Under the pieces are notes generated by a model. It made no database searches. It was not told where the DNA came from and was given only the letters and a program-made list of their open reading frames with translations. 64,000 bases of DNA from CAZMVY01 sp964653435 (GTDB lineage Bacteria > Planctomycetota > Phycisphaerae > UBA1845 > PWPN01): NCBI GenBank assembly GCA_964653435.1, contig CAZZFA010000007.1, positions 1 to 64,000 on the forward strand. The letters run 5' to 3'. Made by a program: the position numbers and the translations under genes. Positions within the stretch are counted from its first letter, which is position 1. The number at the start of each line of letters is the position of its first letter. Positions 42,830-52,032 of the stretch are shown here, piece after piece.

Positions 42830-43356
42830 CAGCGATCGATCCCGTCGAAGTGTTGCGAGAGCAGTTCCCGGATATCGAATTTGCGCCGGCGCCGCTTCTG
42901 TGCAACGCGAAAGGACCGTCGGAGCAGGTGTGCATTTGCGTGCCGGCCGACCGGCTGCTTGCGGTAATGCGGTTCCTGCGGGACGATCCGCGGACGAAGT
43001 TCGAGCAACTCGCGGACCTCACCTGTGTGGACTACCTGAACTTCCCGGGAGCGAGGGACCGGTATGGCGTGACGTACTCGCTGCTCTCGATCACGCACAA
43101 CCGGCGGCTCTGGGTCAAATGCTTCGTGAACGACCCCGATCCGCAGGTGCCCTCGCTCTGTTCCGTCTGGAAGGGGGCGGAGTGGCCCGAGCGCGAGGTG
43201 TATGACATGTTCGGCGTGCGGTTCACAGGTCATCCGGACCTGCGGCGTATCCTGACGTGGGAGGGCTTCCCTTCGTATCCGCTGCGGAAGGACTATCCGC
43301 TCCGGGGCAGGGGGGAACGGGAGGACTACAAGGTGATCACACGCGAGAGTGCGTGA
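42826..43356 (+). CDS. nuoC: NADH-quinone oxidoreductase subunit C
   Basis: The 30-kDa peripheral-arm subunit, 176 residues, begun by GTG within the nuoB stop. The signature WPEREVYDMFGVRFTGHPDL is clear, followed by the RKDYPLRGRG segment. Separate from nuoD here, not fused as in E. coli. Followed by a 250-bp spacer filled with an inverted-arm repeat. Confidence 0.95.
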   Translation: MTAIDPVEVLREQFPDIEFAPAPLLCNAKGPSEQVCICVPADRLLAVMRFLRDDPRTKFEQLADLTCVDYLNFPGARDRYGVTYSLLSITHNRRLWVKCFVNDPDPQVPSLCSVWKGAEWPEREVYDMFGVRFTGHPDLRRILTWEGFPSYPLRKDYPLRGRGEREDYKVITRESA

Positions 43357-43376
43357 AGTGTCCGCGCGGAGACCTG

Positions 43377-43535
43377 CGAATGCCGAATGACGAAGCCCGA
43401 ATGACGAAAGAAGGCCGAAATCCGAGTGACGAAGCTTCGGGCGTGGCAGCCGGAACGTTCGTCATTCGTGCTTTGGACATTCGTCGTTCCTTCGTCATTC
43501 GGGCTTCGACATTCGGGTTTGGGCATTCGAGCCCG
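43377..43535. repeat. Inverted-arm GAATGACGAA repeat, copy c, inside the nuo operon
   Basis: Left arm 43377-43432 contains CGAATGACGAAGCCCGAATG-type units; right arm about 43455-43533 is its reverse complement (ATTCGTCATTCGGGCTTCG). In the nuo mRNA this would make a long imperfect hairpin between nuoC and nuoD. Confidence 0.75.
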
Positions 43536-43607
43536 GGGCGCACCGTGCCGAAAACGGAATCGGATCGCTTCGTGTGAAAGGGTGAGCGAGCAAGCGGGAT
43601 TTCAGGC

Positions 43608-44870
43608 ATGGCCGGTACCGAACAGCCTGTCGTACCGCCGGGGGCGGTGCTGACGCCGGAGGAACCCGGCGGCGAGCGCTGGGTGCTCAATTTCGGTCCG
43701 CAGCATCCGGCCACGCACACCACGCTGCGGCTCGTGCTCGAGCTGGACGGCGAGACCGTCGTCGCCTGTACGCCGCATATCGGCTATCTGCACAGCGGCT
43801 TCGAGAAGCTCGGGGAGAACCTGGACTACAACCAGTACGTGACGGTCACCGACCGGATGAACTACATCAGCCCGATGGCGAACAACATCGCCTGGCACCA
43901 TGCGTGCGAGAAGCTGTTCGGCATCGAGATCACCCCGCGGTGCAAGGCGATCCGGACGATCATCGCGGAGCTGGCGCGGCTGCAGGACCACCTGCTTTGC
44001 GTGGGGGCGGCGGCACTGGACCTGGGGGCGATGACGGCGTTTCTGTACGGGTTCAATGAGCGGGAGGACATCAACGATCTGTTCGAGGAGGTCTGCGGCG
44101 CCCGGTTCACGACGAGTTACACGCGGGTGGGCGGGCTGATGCAGGACATTCCCCCCGAGTGGCCGGAGCACGTCAAGGCGTTCGCCCGGAAGCTTCCGAG
44201 GGCGATCGACGACCTGGACCGCCTGCTGACGAAGAATCGGATCTTCATCGAACGCACGAAGGGAATCGGCTACCTCAGCGAGGCGGACGCGATCCAGTGG
44301 GGCCTCACCGGGCCGGTGGCCCGTGCCTCGGGCGTGCGGCGCGATCTGCGCAAGGATGAGCCGTATCTGTGCTACGCGGACAACTGGGACGGCAAGGGCT
44401 CGTCGGGCGTGTCGTTCAAGGTTCCGATCAGCCGTCTCGGCGACGTGTACGGCCGATACCTGGTGCGGCTCGAAGAGATGCGGCAGTCGCTCGAAATCAT
44501 CCATCAACTGGTGGACAACATCCCGCCGGGGCCCGTGGACGTCTCGCCGGAGGAGAAGGCGACGCTTCCGGACAAGCGGGAGGTCTACTTCTCCATCGAA
44601 GGGTTGATTCACCATTTCGAGCAGATCATGACGAACCGGGGTTTCACGCCGCCTGTCGGCGAGGTCTATGGGGCGAACGAGACGGCGAACGGCGAGCTGG
44701 GTTTCTATCTGGTCAGCGACGGCGGGCGATGTCCGTACCGCGCGAGGTGCCGGCCGCCGAGCTTCATCAACTATCAGTGCTTCCCGCAGTTGGTCGTCGG
44801 GCACCAGATCAGCGATGTGGTGGCCGTGCTGGGGAGCCTGAATATCATCGCGGCGGAGCTGGACCGATGA
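43608..44870 (+). CDS. nuoD: NADH-quinone oxidoreductase subunit D
   Basis: The 49-kDa subunit that forms the quinone-binding cavity with NuoB. 420 residues. NFGPQHPATH lies near the N-terminus and the C-terminus has GELGFYLVSDGG and the RPPSFINYQ segment. The ribosome site is weak (CAGG), perhaps because the upstream repeat separates it from nuoC. Confidence 0.96.
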   Translation: MAGTEQPVVPPGAVLTPEEPGGERWVLNFGPQHPATHTTLRLVLELDGETVVACTPHIGYLHSGFEKLGENLDYNQYVTVTDRMNYISPMANNIAWHHACEKLFGIEITPRCKAIRTIIAELARLQDHLLCVGAAALDLGAMTAFLYGFNEREDINDLFEEVCGARFTTSYTRVGGLMQDIPPEWPEHVKAFARKLPRAIDDLDRLLTKNRIFIERTKGIGYLSEADAIQWGLTGPVARASGVRRDLRKDEPYLCYADNWDGKGSSGVSFKVPISRLGDVYGRYLVRLEEMRQSLEIIHQLVDNIPPGPVDVSPEEKATLPDKREVYFSIEGLIHHFEQIMTNRGFTPPVGEVYGANETANGELGFYLVSDGGRCPYRARCRPPSFINYQCFPQLVVGHQISDVVAVLGSLNIIAAELDR

Positions 44871-44976
44871 CGGGTGATTGCGGATGGCAGAATGGCAATC
44901 GCGGAGCGGCGGGGATATCGCCCCCGCGGGCTGAAATCCGCGATCCGCGATTCGTGTGGTGAGTGGAGGCGTTGCG

Positions 44977-45588
44977 TTGGCGTGGAAGACCATCGATCGC
45001 AATGAGCCGGTGATCGCGGAGAACGCCCCGCCGGTGCTGAGCGAAGCGGTCCGGGAGAAGATTCGCTCGTTCTTTCCGCGGTATCCCGTGAAGCGGGCGG
45101 CGCTGCTGCCGGCGCTTCGGATCGCACAGGAGGCGCTGGGGCATCTGAACTGGCAGGCGCAGAAGGAGATCGCCGACCTGCTGGAGGTCCCCGCCTCGCA
45201 GGTCTTCGACCTGGTGAGCTTCTACACCCACTTCTGGCCGGAGGGGCGGGGCCGTAAGCTCATCGTTCTGTGCCGTTCGCTGGCTTGCGATGTGATGGGC
45301 AGCGAGGCCGTCGCCGAGGCGATTCGAACGCATCTGGGCATCGGCGATCGCGGGACGACGCCCGACGGGCGGTACAGCTTCATGCTGGAGGAGTGCCTGG
45401 GCGCGTGTGAACATGCTCCCTGCATGCTGATCAATGAGAGGCTGTATCGGTGTGTGAGGCCCGAGGACGTGCCGGCGATACTGGCCGATCCGGACAACGA
45501 CAAGGTCGATTTTCCGCGAAGCGACTTGTATGACGCGCCGCGAGGCGACGGCGAGGCGACGGAGCGGCGGGGCGACGGAGGGACGTAG
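44977..45588 (+). CDS. nuoE: NADH-quinone oxidoreductase subunit E
   Basis: The 24-kDa subunit with the [2Fe-2S] cluster N1a. The four ligands appear as CRSLAC and CLGAC. A thioredoxin-like C-terminal domain follows the helical N-terminus. A TTG start at 44977 is chosen because GGAGG lies seven bases upstream; a GTG at 44956 is the alternative. The C-terminal 20 residues are arginine/glycine-rich and not part of the family core. Confidence 0.92.
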   Translation: MAWKTIDRNEPVIAENAPPVLSEAVREKIRSFFPRYPVKRAALLPALRIAQEALGHLNWQAQKEIADLLEVPASQVFDLVSFYTHFWPEGRGRKLIVLCRSLACDVMGSEAVAEAIRTHLGIGDRGTTPDGRYSFMLEECLGACEHAPCMLINERLYRCVRPEDVPAILADPDNDKVDFPRSDLYDAPRGDGEATERRGDGGT

Positions 45589-45688
45589 GAATTGCGGTTT
45601 GTCCGGCGCGCGTGGGGACCGCCGACGACCGGGAACAGTGGGCGACGGACTACGGACAAGGGACGAATGCAATAACGGTTTTGCGACC

Positions 45689-47068
45689 ATGGCGAAGTAC
45701 GAGCCGGTGCTATTGAGGAATCGCGGGGTCGAGGACGCCCGGACGCTGACGGGGTATCGTTCGCGCGGCGGGTACCGCGCCGCGGAAAAGGCCCTCACGC
45801 GGATGAGCCCGGAGCAGGTCGTGGAGGAGGTCAGGAACTCGGGGTTGCGCGGGCGGGGGGGCGCGGGTTTTCCGACCGGGGCGAAGTGGGGCTTCCTGCC
45901 GGCGGATCGCGGGATTACGTACCTGTGCGTGAATTTCGACGAATCGGAGCCGGGCACGTTCAACAATCGCGTCCTGGTGGAGACCGACCCGCATCAGCTT
46001 ATCGAAGGTATTCTCATCGCCGGGTACGCGACGCGGGCGACGACCGCCTATGTCTACATTCGCGGCGAGTTCCCCGAGGCCTATCACCGGCTCCAGATCG
46101 CGCTGGATGAGGCATACGCCGCCGGGCTGCTGGGAAGGCCCGCGTTCGGGGGCGCCTACGGCCTGGACTGTTTCATCCATCGCGGCGCGGGGGCATACGT
46201 CTGCGGGGAGGAGACCGGGCTCATCGAGTCGATCGAGGGCAAGCGCGGCTGGCCGCGGATCAAGCCGCCTTTTCCGGCCGTGGCGGGGCTGTTCGGCCGG
46301 CCCACCGTAGTGAACAACGTCGAGACGATCTGTTGCCTGCCGCACATCATCGAGCGCGGCGCCGGCTGGTTCCACTCGATCGGCACGCCGTCGAGTGCCG
46401 GGCCGAAGTTGTACACGATCAGCGGGCCGGTGAACCGCCCCGGTTGTTACGAGGCGCCGCTGGGACTGACGGTGCGGGAGCTGATCTACGGAGACGACTT
46501 CGGGCGGGGCATGGCCGGCGGCCGGAAGGTCAAGGGCGTGATTCCGGGGGGCCTGTCCGTGGGCATCCTGACGGCGGATGAACTCGACTGCAAGCTGGAT
46601 TTCGAGGATCCGTCGAAGTACGGGCTGCTGGGGCTGGGCACGGCGGGCGCGATGGTCATCAGCGAGGAGGTTGACATCCGGCGGGTTCTGCTCAACGCCG
46701 CGCGCTTCTTCGCGCACGAATCGTGCGGCCAGTGCACGCAATGCCGCGAAGGAACGGGCTGGATGTATCTGCTGGCGCGGCGTCTTGCGGCGGGCGCCGG
46801 GCGGATCACCGATCTCGATATTCTGGAGGAGCAGTCAACGAGCATGGGGATGATGCCCGGGTACAGCATCTGCGGCCTGTCCGACGGAGCGGCCTGGGTC
46901 GTGCGGACGATCGTGCGGAAGTACCGGAGGGAGCTGGAGGAGCACATCGCGGCACAGGAGCCCGGGCGCGTGGAGGAGGTGCTGTCGAGGACGGTTCCGA
47001 GCGTGTACGAGGCGCCGTTGTACGGGCGGCGTACGAAGCCCAAGGCGCTCCAGGCGAGGGAGATCTAG
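45689..47068 (+). CDS. nuoF: NADH-quinone oxidoreductase subunit F
   Basis: Binds NADH and FMN and carries one [4Fe-4S] cluster (N3). 459 residues. FMN/NADH loop GRGGAGFPTGAKW, the YVCGEETGLIESIEGKRGWP segment and the cluster motif SCGQCTQCREG are all present. A downstream cysteine in GMMPGYSICGL supplies the fourth ligand. The ATG at 45689 follows a 100-bp spacer of degenerate repeats. Confidence 0.96.
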   Translation: MAKYEPVLLRNRGVEDARTLTGYRSRGGYRAAEKALTRMSPEQVVEEVRNSGLRGRGGAGFPTGAKWGFLPADRGITYLCVNFDESEPGTFNNRVLVETDPHQLIEGILIAGYATRATTAYVYIRGEFPEAYHRLQIALDEAYAAGLLGRPAFGGAYGLDCFIHRGAGAYVCGEETGLIESIEGKRGWPRIKPPFPAVAGLFGRPTVVNNVETICCLPHIIERGAGWFHSIGTPSSAGPKLYTISGPVNRPGCYEAPLGLTVRELIYGDDFGRGMAGGRKVKGVIPGGLSVGILTADELDCKLDFEDPSKYGLLGLGTAGAMVISEEVDIRRVLLNAARFFAHESCGQCTQCREGTGWMYLLARRLAAGAGRITDLDILEEQSTSMGMMPGYSICGLSDGAAWVVRTIVRKYRRELEEHIAAQEPGRVEEVLSRTVPSVYEAPLYGRRTKPKALQAREI

Positions 47069-47079
47069 GACGCGGGATC

Positions 47080-48705
47080 ATGCCGAGAATCGTCATCAAC
47101 GGTCGCGAGATCGAGTGCCGGCCCGGCATCCGGGTGCTGCAGGCGGCGATTGAAGCCGGGATCGAGGTGCCTCACTACTGCTATCATCCCGGGCTGAGCG
47201 TCGTGGCATCGTGCCGGTTGTGTCTGATGGAGCAGAAGCTTCCGGATCCGAAGACCCAGGAGATGGTCTGGAGTCCGAAGCTGGTGCCGAGTTGCCAGAC
47301 GCCGGTGAAGGACGGCATGGAGGTCCGCTTCGATACGGAACGGGTGCGGAGGAACCAGCGGCGGGTGATGGAGCACTACCTGTTGAACCACCCGCTCGAT
47401 TGTCCGATCTGCGATCAGGCGGGGGAGTGCTGGCTTCAGGACTACAGTCGGCGGTTCGGCGCGGCCGAATCGCGCATGGTGGACGAGAAGATCAAGAACC
47501 CGAAGAAGGATGTGGGACCCCGGACGCTGCTGTACCAGGATCGCTGCGTGTTGTGCACGCGATGCGTCCGGTTCTGCCGTGAGATCGCCGGCACGGGCGA
47601 ATTGTGTGTCGTGTCGCGGGGCAATCGTTGCGAGATCGACGCCTTCCCCGGCATGCCGTTGACGAACAAGCTGCAGGGCAATGTGGTGGACATCTGCCCC
47701 GTCGGGGCGCTGCTCGACAAGGATTTCCTTTTCCAGCAGCGCGTATGGATGCTTCGGAGCGTTCCGTCGATCTGCGCCGGGTGCGACACGGGCTGCGCGA
47801 TTTACGTGGACGAGAATGAGAACCGGGTTTACCGGCTTCGGCCGCGGTACAATCCGGGCGTCAACGACTGGTGGATGTGCGACGAGGGACGCTTCGGCTG
47901 GAAGCACATCCGGGACGGGCGTCGGATCACCCGCCCGGTGGTGCGTCGGGGAGCGGTCGGGGAGCCGGTGGAGTGGGATGCGATTCCGGCAATCCTTCGG
48001 TTCCGGTTCGGCGAAGTGGTCCGCGAACACGGCGGCCGGTCGGTCGGTGCGCAGCTTTCGCCCATGATGGCCTGCGAGGAGGCGTGGCTGCTCAGCCGGT
48101 TCCTTCGCGAAATCGCCCCCGAGGCCGTGCTGGCCCTCGGGCCGGTTCCGGTCGAGGGAAGCGACGAGTATTTCCCCGTCGGCGCGCCCCCGGACCAGGC
48201 GAAGTTCGTGATTCGCGCGGAGAAGGCGCCGAACCGGCGGGGCGTCGAGATGGTGCTGCGGGCGATCGGCGGAAACGTCGTGGAGCGGGATGTGCTGTGG
48301 GAGAAGGTCGGTCGTGGCGAAATGGCGGCCCTGTGGGTCGTCGGCGGGTACCTGCGACCGGACTGGCCCGGCAAGGATCTCGGCGGGCTTCTTCGAAAGG
48401 CGGCGTTCTCGGTGGTGCAGGACATCTTTGCGAACGAGCTGACGGCGGCGGCGAGTGTGGTACTGCCCGCCTGCGCGTGGGCGGAGCGCGAAGGGACGTT
48501 CGTGAACGCCGGCGGGTTGATTCAGCCCTTCCGGCGTGCTATCAATCCGCCGGACGGTGCGCGGTCGGACGGGCAATACCTGTTTGAGATTGCCGGGTGC
48601 GGCGGTTTGTACGACGGGCGGAGAGTCCGGGAGATGATGGCGCGCGACATGCCCGATTTCGCGGCGATCCACGTGCCGCCGCCCGCCCCGGCGTTTGCGC
48701 ATTAG
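47080..48705 (+). CDS. nuoG: NADH-quinone oxidoreductase subunit G, short form
   Basis: The largest peripheral subunit, carrying several iron-sulfur clusters. The N-terminus has the [2Fe-2S] ligands (CYHP, CRLC, SCQTP), the His-ligated [4Fe-4S] set (HPLDCPICDQAGEC), and CVLCTRCVRFC with ICPVGAL. A further CAGCDTGC plus a later cysteine (WWMCDEG) would hold the N7-type cluster that only some bacteria keep. At 541 residues it is shorter than the usual 650-900; the molybdopterin-like domain is reduced. 11 bp after nuoF. Confidence 0.94.
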   Translation: MPRIVINGREIECRPGIRVLQAAIEAGIEVPHYCYHPGLSVVASCRLCLMEQKLPDPKTQEMVWSPKLVPSCQTPVKDGMEVRFDTERVRRNQRRVMEHYLLNHPLDCPICDQAGECWLQDYSRRFGAAESRMVDEKIKNPKKDVGPRTLLYQDRCVLCTRCVRFCREIAGTGELCVVSRGNRCEIDAFPGMPLTNKLQGNVVDICPVGALLDKDFLFQQRVWMLRSVPSICAGCDTGCAIYVDENENRVYRLRPRYNPGVNDWWMCDEGRFGWKHIRDGRRITRPVVRRGAVGEPVEWDAIPAILRFRFGEVVREHGGRSVGAQLSPMMACEEAWLLSRFLREIAPEAVLALGPVPVEGSDEYFPVGAPPDQAKFVIRAEKAPNRRGVEMVLRAIGGNVVERDVLWEKVGRGEMAALWVVGGYLRPDWPGKDLGGLLRKAAFSVVQDIFANELTAAASVVLPACAWAEREGTFVNAGGLIQPFRRAINPPDGARSDGQYLFEIAGCGGLYDGRRVREMMARDMPDFAAIHVPPPAPAFAH

Positions 48706-48825
48706 GCGGACGGGCATGGAAGACGGACGGCGAGCGCGGTTTTGCGTGCCACGGCGGCGCGAGCCGTACGCCGAGGATAGAGACGGCCGGCGAGGCAGCG
48801 GCCTGCCGGCGCGGCCGAGTGGCGT

Positions 48826-50043
48826 ATGACAGGCTGGCTCAGGACACAAGCGGGCTTCAGCGTCGCGGTCATGGTGATCGCGCTGCTCGTCCTGCTCACG
48901 ACGGTCGCCTACTGCATTTATATCGAGCGCAAGATCGCGGCGTTCATCCAGGATCGCCTCGGCCCCAATCGCGTCGGACCGCGCGGATTGCTTCAGCCGC
49001 TGGCGGACGGCCTCAAGTTCATCCTGAAGGAGGACATCATTCCCGCCGGCGTCGACCGCCCGCTCTTCGTCCTTGCGCCGATGATCATCTTCATGGCTTC
49101 CTTCATCACCTTCGCCGTCATTCCGTGGGGCGGCCCGATCCGGTTTGCGGACGGCTCGCAGGTGAACGTCCAGGTGGCCTCGCTGGACGTCGGCCTTCTG
49201 TACATCCTGGCCGTCGCCTCCGTCGGCGTCTACGGGATCGTGCTCGGCGGATGGGCGAGCAACAACAAGTACTCCTTCTACGGGGCGCTACGGGCCGCGG
49301 CACAGATGCTCAGTTACGAGATCCCGATGGGGCTGGCGATTCTCGTCGCGGTGCTGACGGCCGGCGAGTTGCGGCTCGAACGGATCGTGGAGGAGCAGAT
49401 CGGGGGTGGACAAGGCGGCGTCTGGATCGGCCTGCTGCATCCGCTGGCGTGCGTCATGTTCCTCATTACCTCCCTGGCGGAATCCAATCGCCTGCCCTTC
49501 GACCTCGCCGAGGCGGAGCAGGAACTGGTCGGCGGCTACCACACGGAGTACAGCGCGATGAAGTTCGGCCTTTTTTTTCTCGCCGAATACGCCGGCATGA
49601 TCGTGAACGGCGCGCTCGTCGCGACGCTCTTCCTTGGCGGGTGGGAGTTGTTCCCGTTCAGCGGAAGGCTCGGCTGGGGCTGGGTGGACTGGATCAATCG
49701 CAGCCCCTTCTGGCCCGCGGCAGTGGTTCGCTGCGGGATCGTCTACGCGAAGGTCATGTTCTTCATCGTCCTGGCCATGTGGATTCGCTGGACCCTGCCG
49801 CGGTTCCGCTTCGATCAGTTGATGCGGCTGGCCTGGAAGGCTCTGGTGCCGCTGGGCATGGCCCTGGTCGGGGTGACCGGGTTGCTCGTATACCTCGGCA
49901 AGGCCGCGTCATGGTGGGCACCGGTCGGCGAGGGGGCCGTCGTCGCCGTGACGCTGTTGTGGGTTTCGCGGTCGCGGACCGGGTTGACCGGGCGGCAATC
50001 ATACCTGCCGCCGGTGCCCGGCGAGGCAGGAGCTACAAAATGA
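48826..50043 (+). CDS. nuoH: NADH-quinone oxidoreductase subunit H
   Basis: Membrane subunit at the junction of the two arms, forming the quinone entrance. 405 residues with eight to nine helices; motifs ERKIAAFIQDRLGPNRVG, EIPMGLAI and SNRLPFDLAEAEQELVGGYH are present. It has a short extra C-terminal tail. Its stop overlaps the ATG of the GH10 gene by four bases, an unusual partner. Confidence 0.96.
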   Translation: MTGWLRTQAGFSVAVMVIALLVLLTTVAYCIYIERKIAAFIQDRLGPNRVGPRGLLQPLADGLKFILKEDIIPAGVDRPLFVLAPMIIFMASFITFAVIPWGGPIRFADGSQVNVQVASLDVGLLYILAVASVGVYGIVLGGWASNNKYSFYGALRAAAQMLSYEIPMGLAILVAVLTAGELRLERIVEEQIGGGQGGVWIGLLHPLACVMFLITSLAESNRLPFDLAEAEQELVGGYHTEYSAMKFGLFFLAEYAGMIVNGALVATLFLGGWELFPFSGRLGWGWVDWINRSPFWPAAVVRCGIVYAKVMFFIVLAMWIRWTLPRFRFDQLMRLAWKALVPLGMALVGVTGLLVYLGKAASWWAPVGEGAVVAVTLLWVSRSRTGLTGRQSYLPPVPGEAGATK

Positions 50044-51416
50044 ACGGAATCGCAACATCCGTTGTGTGCCGGCGTTGCAGGGGCGCGGGGGCCCGGCAGT
50101 GGTTCCGGGGCCTTTGCGCGACGGCCATCGTCGCGATGGCGCTGCCGCTGTACGCCGCCGGGCCGGCCGACGAGGAGATCCTCGCCGGAGCGGACGCCCG
50201 GATCGAGAAGCACCGCAAGGCGGACGTCGTTATCGTCGTGGAGCGTGCCGACGGACGGCCGGCGCCGGATGTCGAGGTGCGCATCGAGCAGACCCGGCAC
50301 CACTTTCTCTTCGGCGCCAATATCTTCATGCTCGGCAAGTGCCGCACGCCCGAGGACAACCGCGCCTATGAGAAGTACTTCAGCGAGTTGCTGAACTACG
50401 CCACCGCGCCGTTTTACTGGTGGGGATACGAAACCGAGCCGGGCAAGCCCGATTACGCGGCGACCGACCGGATCATCGACTGGTGCCGGCCGCGGGGCAT
50501 CCGCATCAAGGGCCACCCGCTGATGTGGAACTTCGTGGATCCGAAGTGGCTGCCCGACGACCCGGCGGAGGTTCGCCGCCTCCAACTGGAACGCATCCGC
50601 TCCTGCGTCGAGCACTTCGCGGGGCGCATCGACATCTGGGACGTGGTGAACGAGGCCACGGATTTCGAGCGGCCCCGGATCCTCAGGGATGCCCCGAAGC
50701 TGACGGCGGCGGCGAACGAGGTCGGGAAGATGGTGTTCGTCCGGGAGGCGTTCCGGACGGCGAGAGCCGCGAATCCGAAAGCCACGCTGCTCATCAACGA
50801 CTATGTTACGAACGAGAAGTACGCGGCCGAGGTCATTTCGAAGCTGGTCGGCGAGGACGGCAAGCCGCTCTACGACGTGATCGGCATCCAGTGCCACCAG
50901 CACGGCGGGGCGTGGACCGCGCAACACACGTGGGAAATCTGCGAACGTTTCGCGCGGTTCGGCGTGCCGCTGCACTTCACCGAGGCGACGATTCTTTCGG
51001 GACAGCTCGGCTGGAATCTCAGTACGACGCGGCCGGGGTTCGACTGGCCGAGCACGCCCGACGGTGAGCAGCGTCAGGCTCGCGAGGTGGTGCGTTTCTA
51101 CACGGTGCTGTTCAGCCACCCCGCCGTGGAAGCCATCACGTGGTGGGACTTCGTTGACGGGTGCTGGCAGAACGCCCCGAGCGGGTTCCTGCGGCGGGAT
51201 TTCACCCCGAAGCCGGCCTATCACGAGTTGCTCAAGCTCGTGAAAGGCAAGTGGTGGACGAAGACCGTCGGCAGGACCGATGCGCAGGGCAGGGTCCGGT
51301 TGCGCGGCTTCCTCGGCGACTACCTCGCGCGGTTCACGGTCGCGGGGCGCGCCTGCGAGAGGCGTTTCGAGATACGCAAGGGCGAGGGCAACCGTGTGGT
51401 ATTCCGGGCGGAGTAA
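50040..51416 (+). CDS. Secreted GH10 endo-xylanase-like glycoside hydrolase
   Basis: 458 residues. A signal peptide (CATAIVAMALPLYAAG) directs export. Residues about 25-90 form a beta-rich domain of the kind that precedes some bacterial GH10 catalytic barrels. The barrel has KGHPLMWN, the acid/base glutamate in WDVVNEA (residue 205) and the nucleophile in FTEA (residue 315), followed by WWDFVDG. GH10 enzymes cleave beta-1,4-xylan or related glucans by a retaining mechanism. The start ATG overlaps nuoH (ATGA) and the stop is 4 bp before nuoI, so it is co-transcribed and probably translationally coupled with complex I. No metabolic reason is apparent. Confidence 0.9.
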   Translation: MNGIATSVVCRRCRGAGARQWFRGLCATAIVAMALPLYAAGPADEEILAGADARIEKHRKADVVIVVERADGRPAPDVEVRIEQTRHHFLFGANIFMLGKCRTPEDNRAYEKYFSELLNYATAPFYWWGYETEPGKPDYAATDRIIDWCRPRGIRIKGHPLMWNFVDPKWLPDDPAEVRRLQLERIRSCVEHFAGRIDIWDVVNEATDFERPRILRDAPKLTAAANEVGKMVFVREAFRTARAANPKATLLINDYVTNEKYAAEVISKLVGEDGKPLYDVIGIQCHQHGGAWTAQHTWEICERFARFGVPLHFTEATILSGQLGWNLSTTRPGFDWPSTPDGEQRQAREVVRFYTVLFSHPAVEAITWWDFVDGCWQNAPSGFLRRDFTPKPAYHELLKLVKGKWWTKTVGRTDAQGRVRLRGFLGDYLARFTVAGRACERRFEIRKGEGNRVVFRAE

Positions 51417-51420
51417 CGGC

Positions 51421-51975
51421 GTGATTCGTGACGAAGACATCATCGAGGTCCAGGAACCGCCGGAGACGACGGCCGTGCGGCTCTATCTGCCGGAGATCCT
51501 CCGGGGCATGGCGACGACGCTCCGCCACATGTTCGGCAGGAAGATCACGCTTCAGTACCCCGAGGAGAAGCGCGTGCAGCGGATCTCGAACTATCGCGGC
51601 GTGCACCGGCTCAACCGCGATGAGCAGGGGCGTGTGGCGTGTGTGGCCTGCTTCATGTGCTCGACGGCGTGCCCGGCCCACTGCATCCACATCGAGGCGG
51701 GCGAGTCGCCGTGGCCCGATCGCGAGAAGTATCCGGTCAAGTTCGACATCGACGAGTTGCGGTGCATCTACTGCGGCATGTGCGAGTACGCGTGCCCGGT
51801 GGACGCGATTGAGTTGACGCCGGAATACCGACTGGTGGGACGCACCCGCGATGAGATGATCTACGACAAGGAGAAACTGCTCGCGGTGTACGACGCCACG
51901 AAGGAGATCAAGCCGCGGAGGGATCCGCCGATCACGGGTTATCCGGGGACCGGCGGGGCGCCATCGTCCGGGTGA
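51421..51975 (+). CDS. nuoI: NADH-quinone oxidoreductase subunit I
   Basis: The 23-kDa ferredoxin-like subunit carrying clusters N6a and N6b. 184 residues from a GTG. Two [4Fe-4S] motifs: CVACFMCSTACP and CIYCGMCEYACP. It starts four bases after the GH10 stop, and no ribosome site is separable from that gene's end. Confidence 0.95.
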   Translation: MIRDEDIIEVQEPPETTAVRLYLPEILRGMATTLRHMFGRKITLQYPEEKRVQRISNYRGVHRLNRDEQGRVACVACFMCSTACPAHCIHIEAGESPWPDREKYPVKFDIDELRCIYCGMCEYACPVDAIELTPEYRLVGRTRDEMIYDKEKLLAVYDATKEIKPRRDPPITGYPGTGGAPSSG

Positions 51976-52032
51976 GTCGCATCGCGCGGCGCCGCGGAGT
52001 ACGGGAGGGGGTTTGACGGTGGGAATACGGCA

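Noticed and set aside
47065..48849. Minus-strand open frame of about 590 codons
   Set aside because: Antisense to nuoG, whose cluster-binding motifs are unmistakable.
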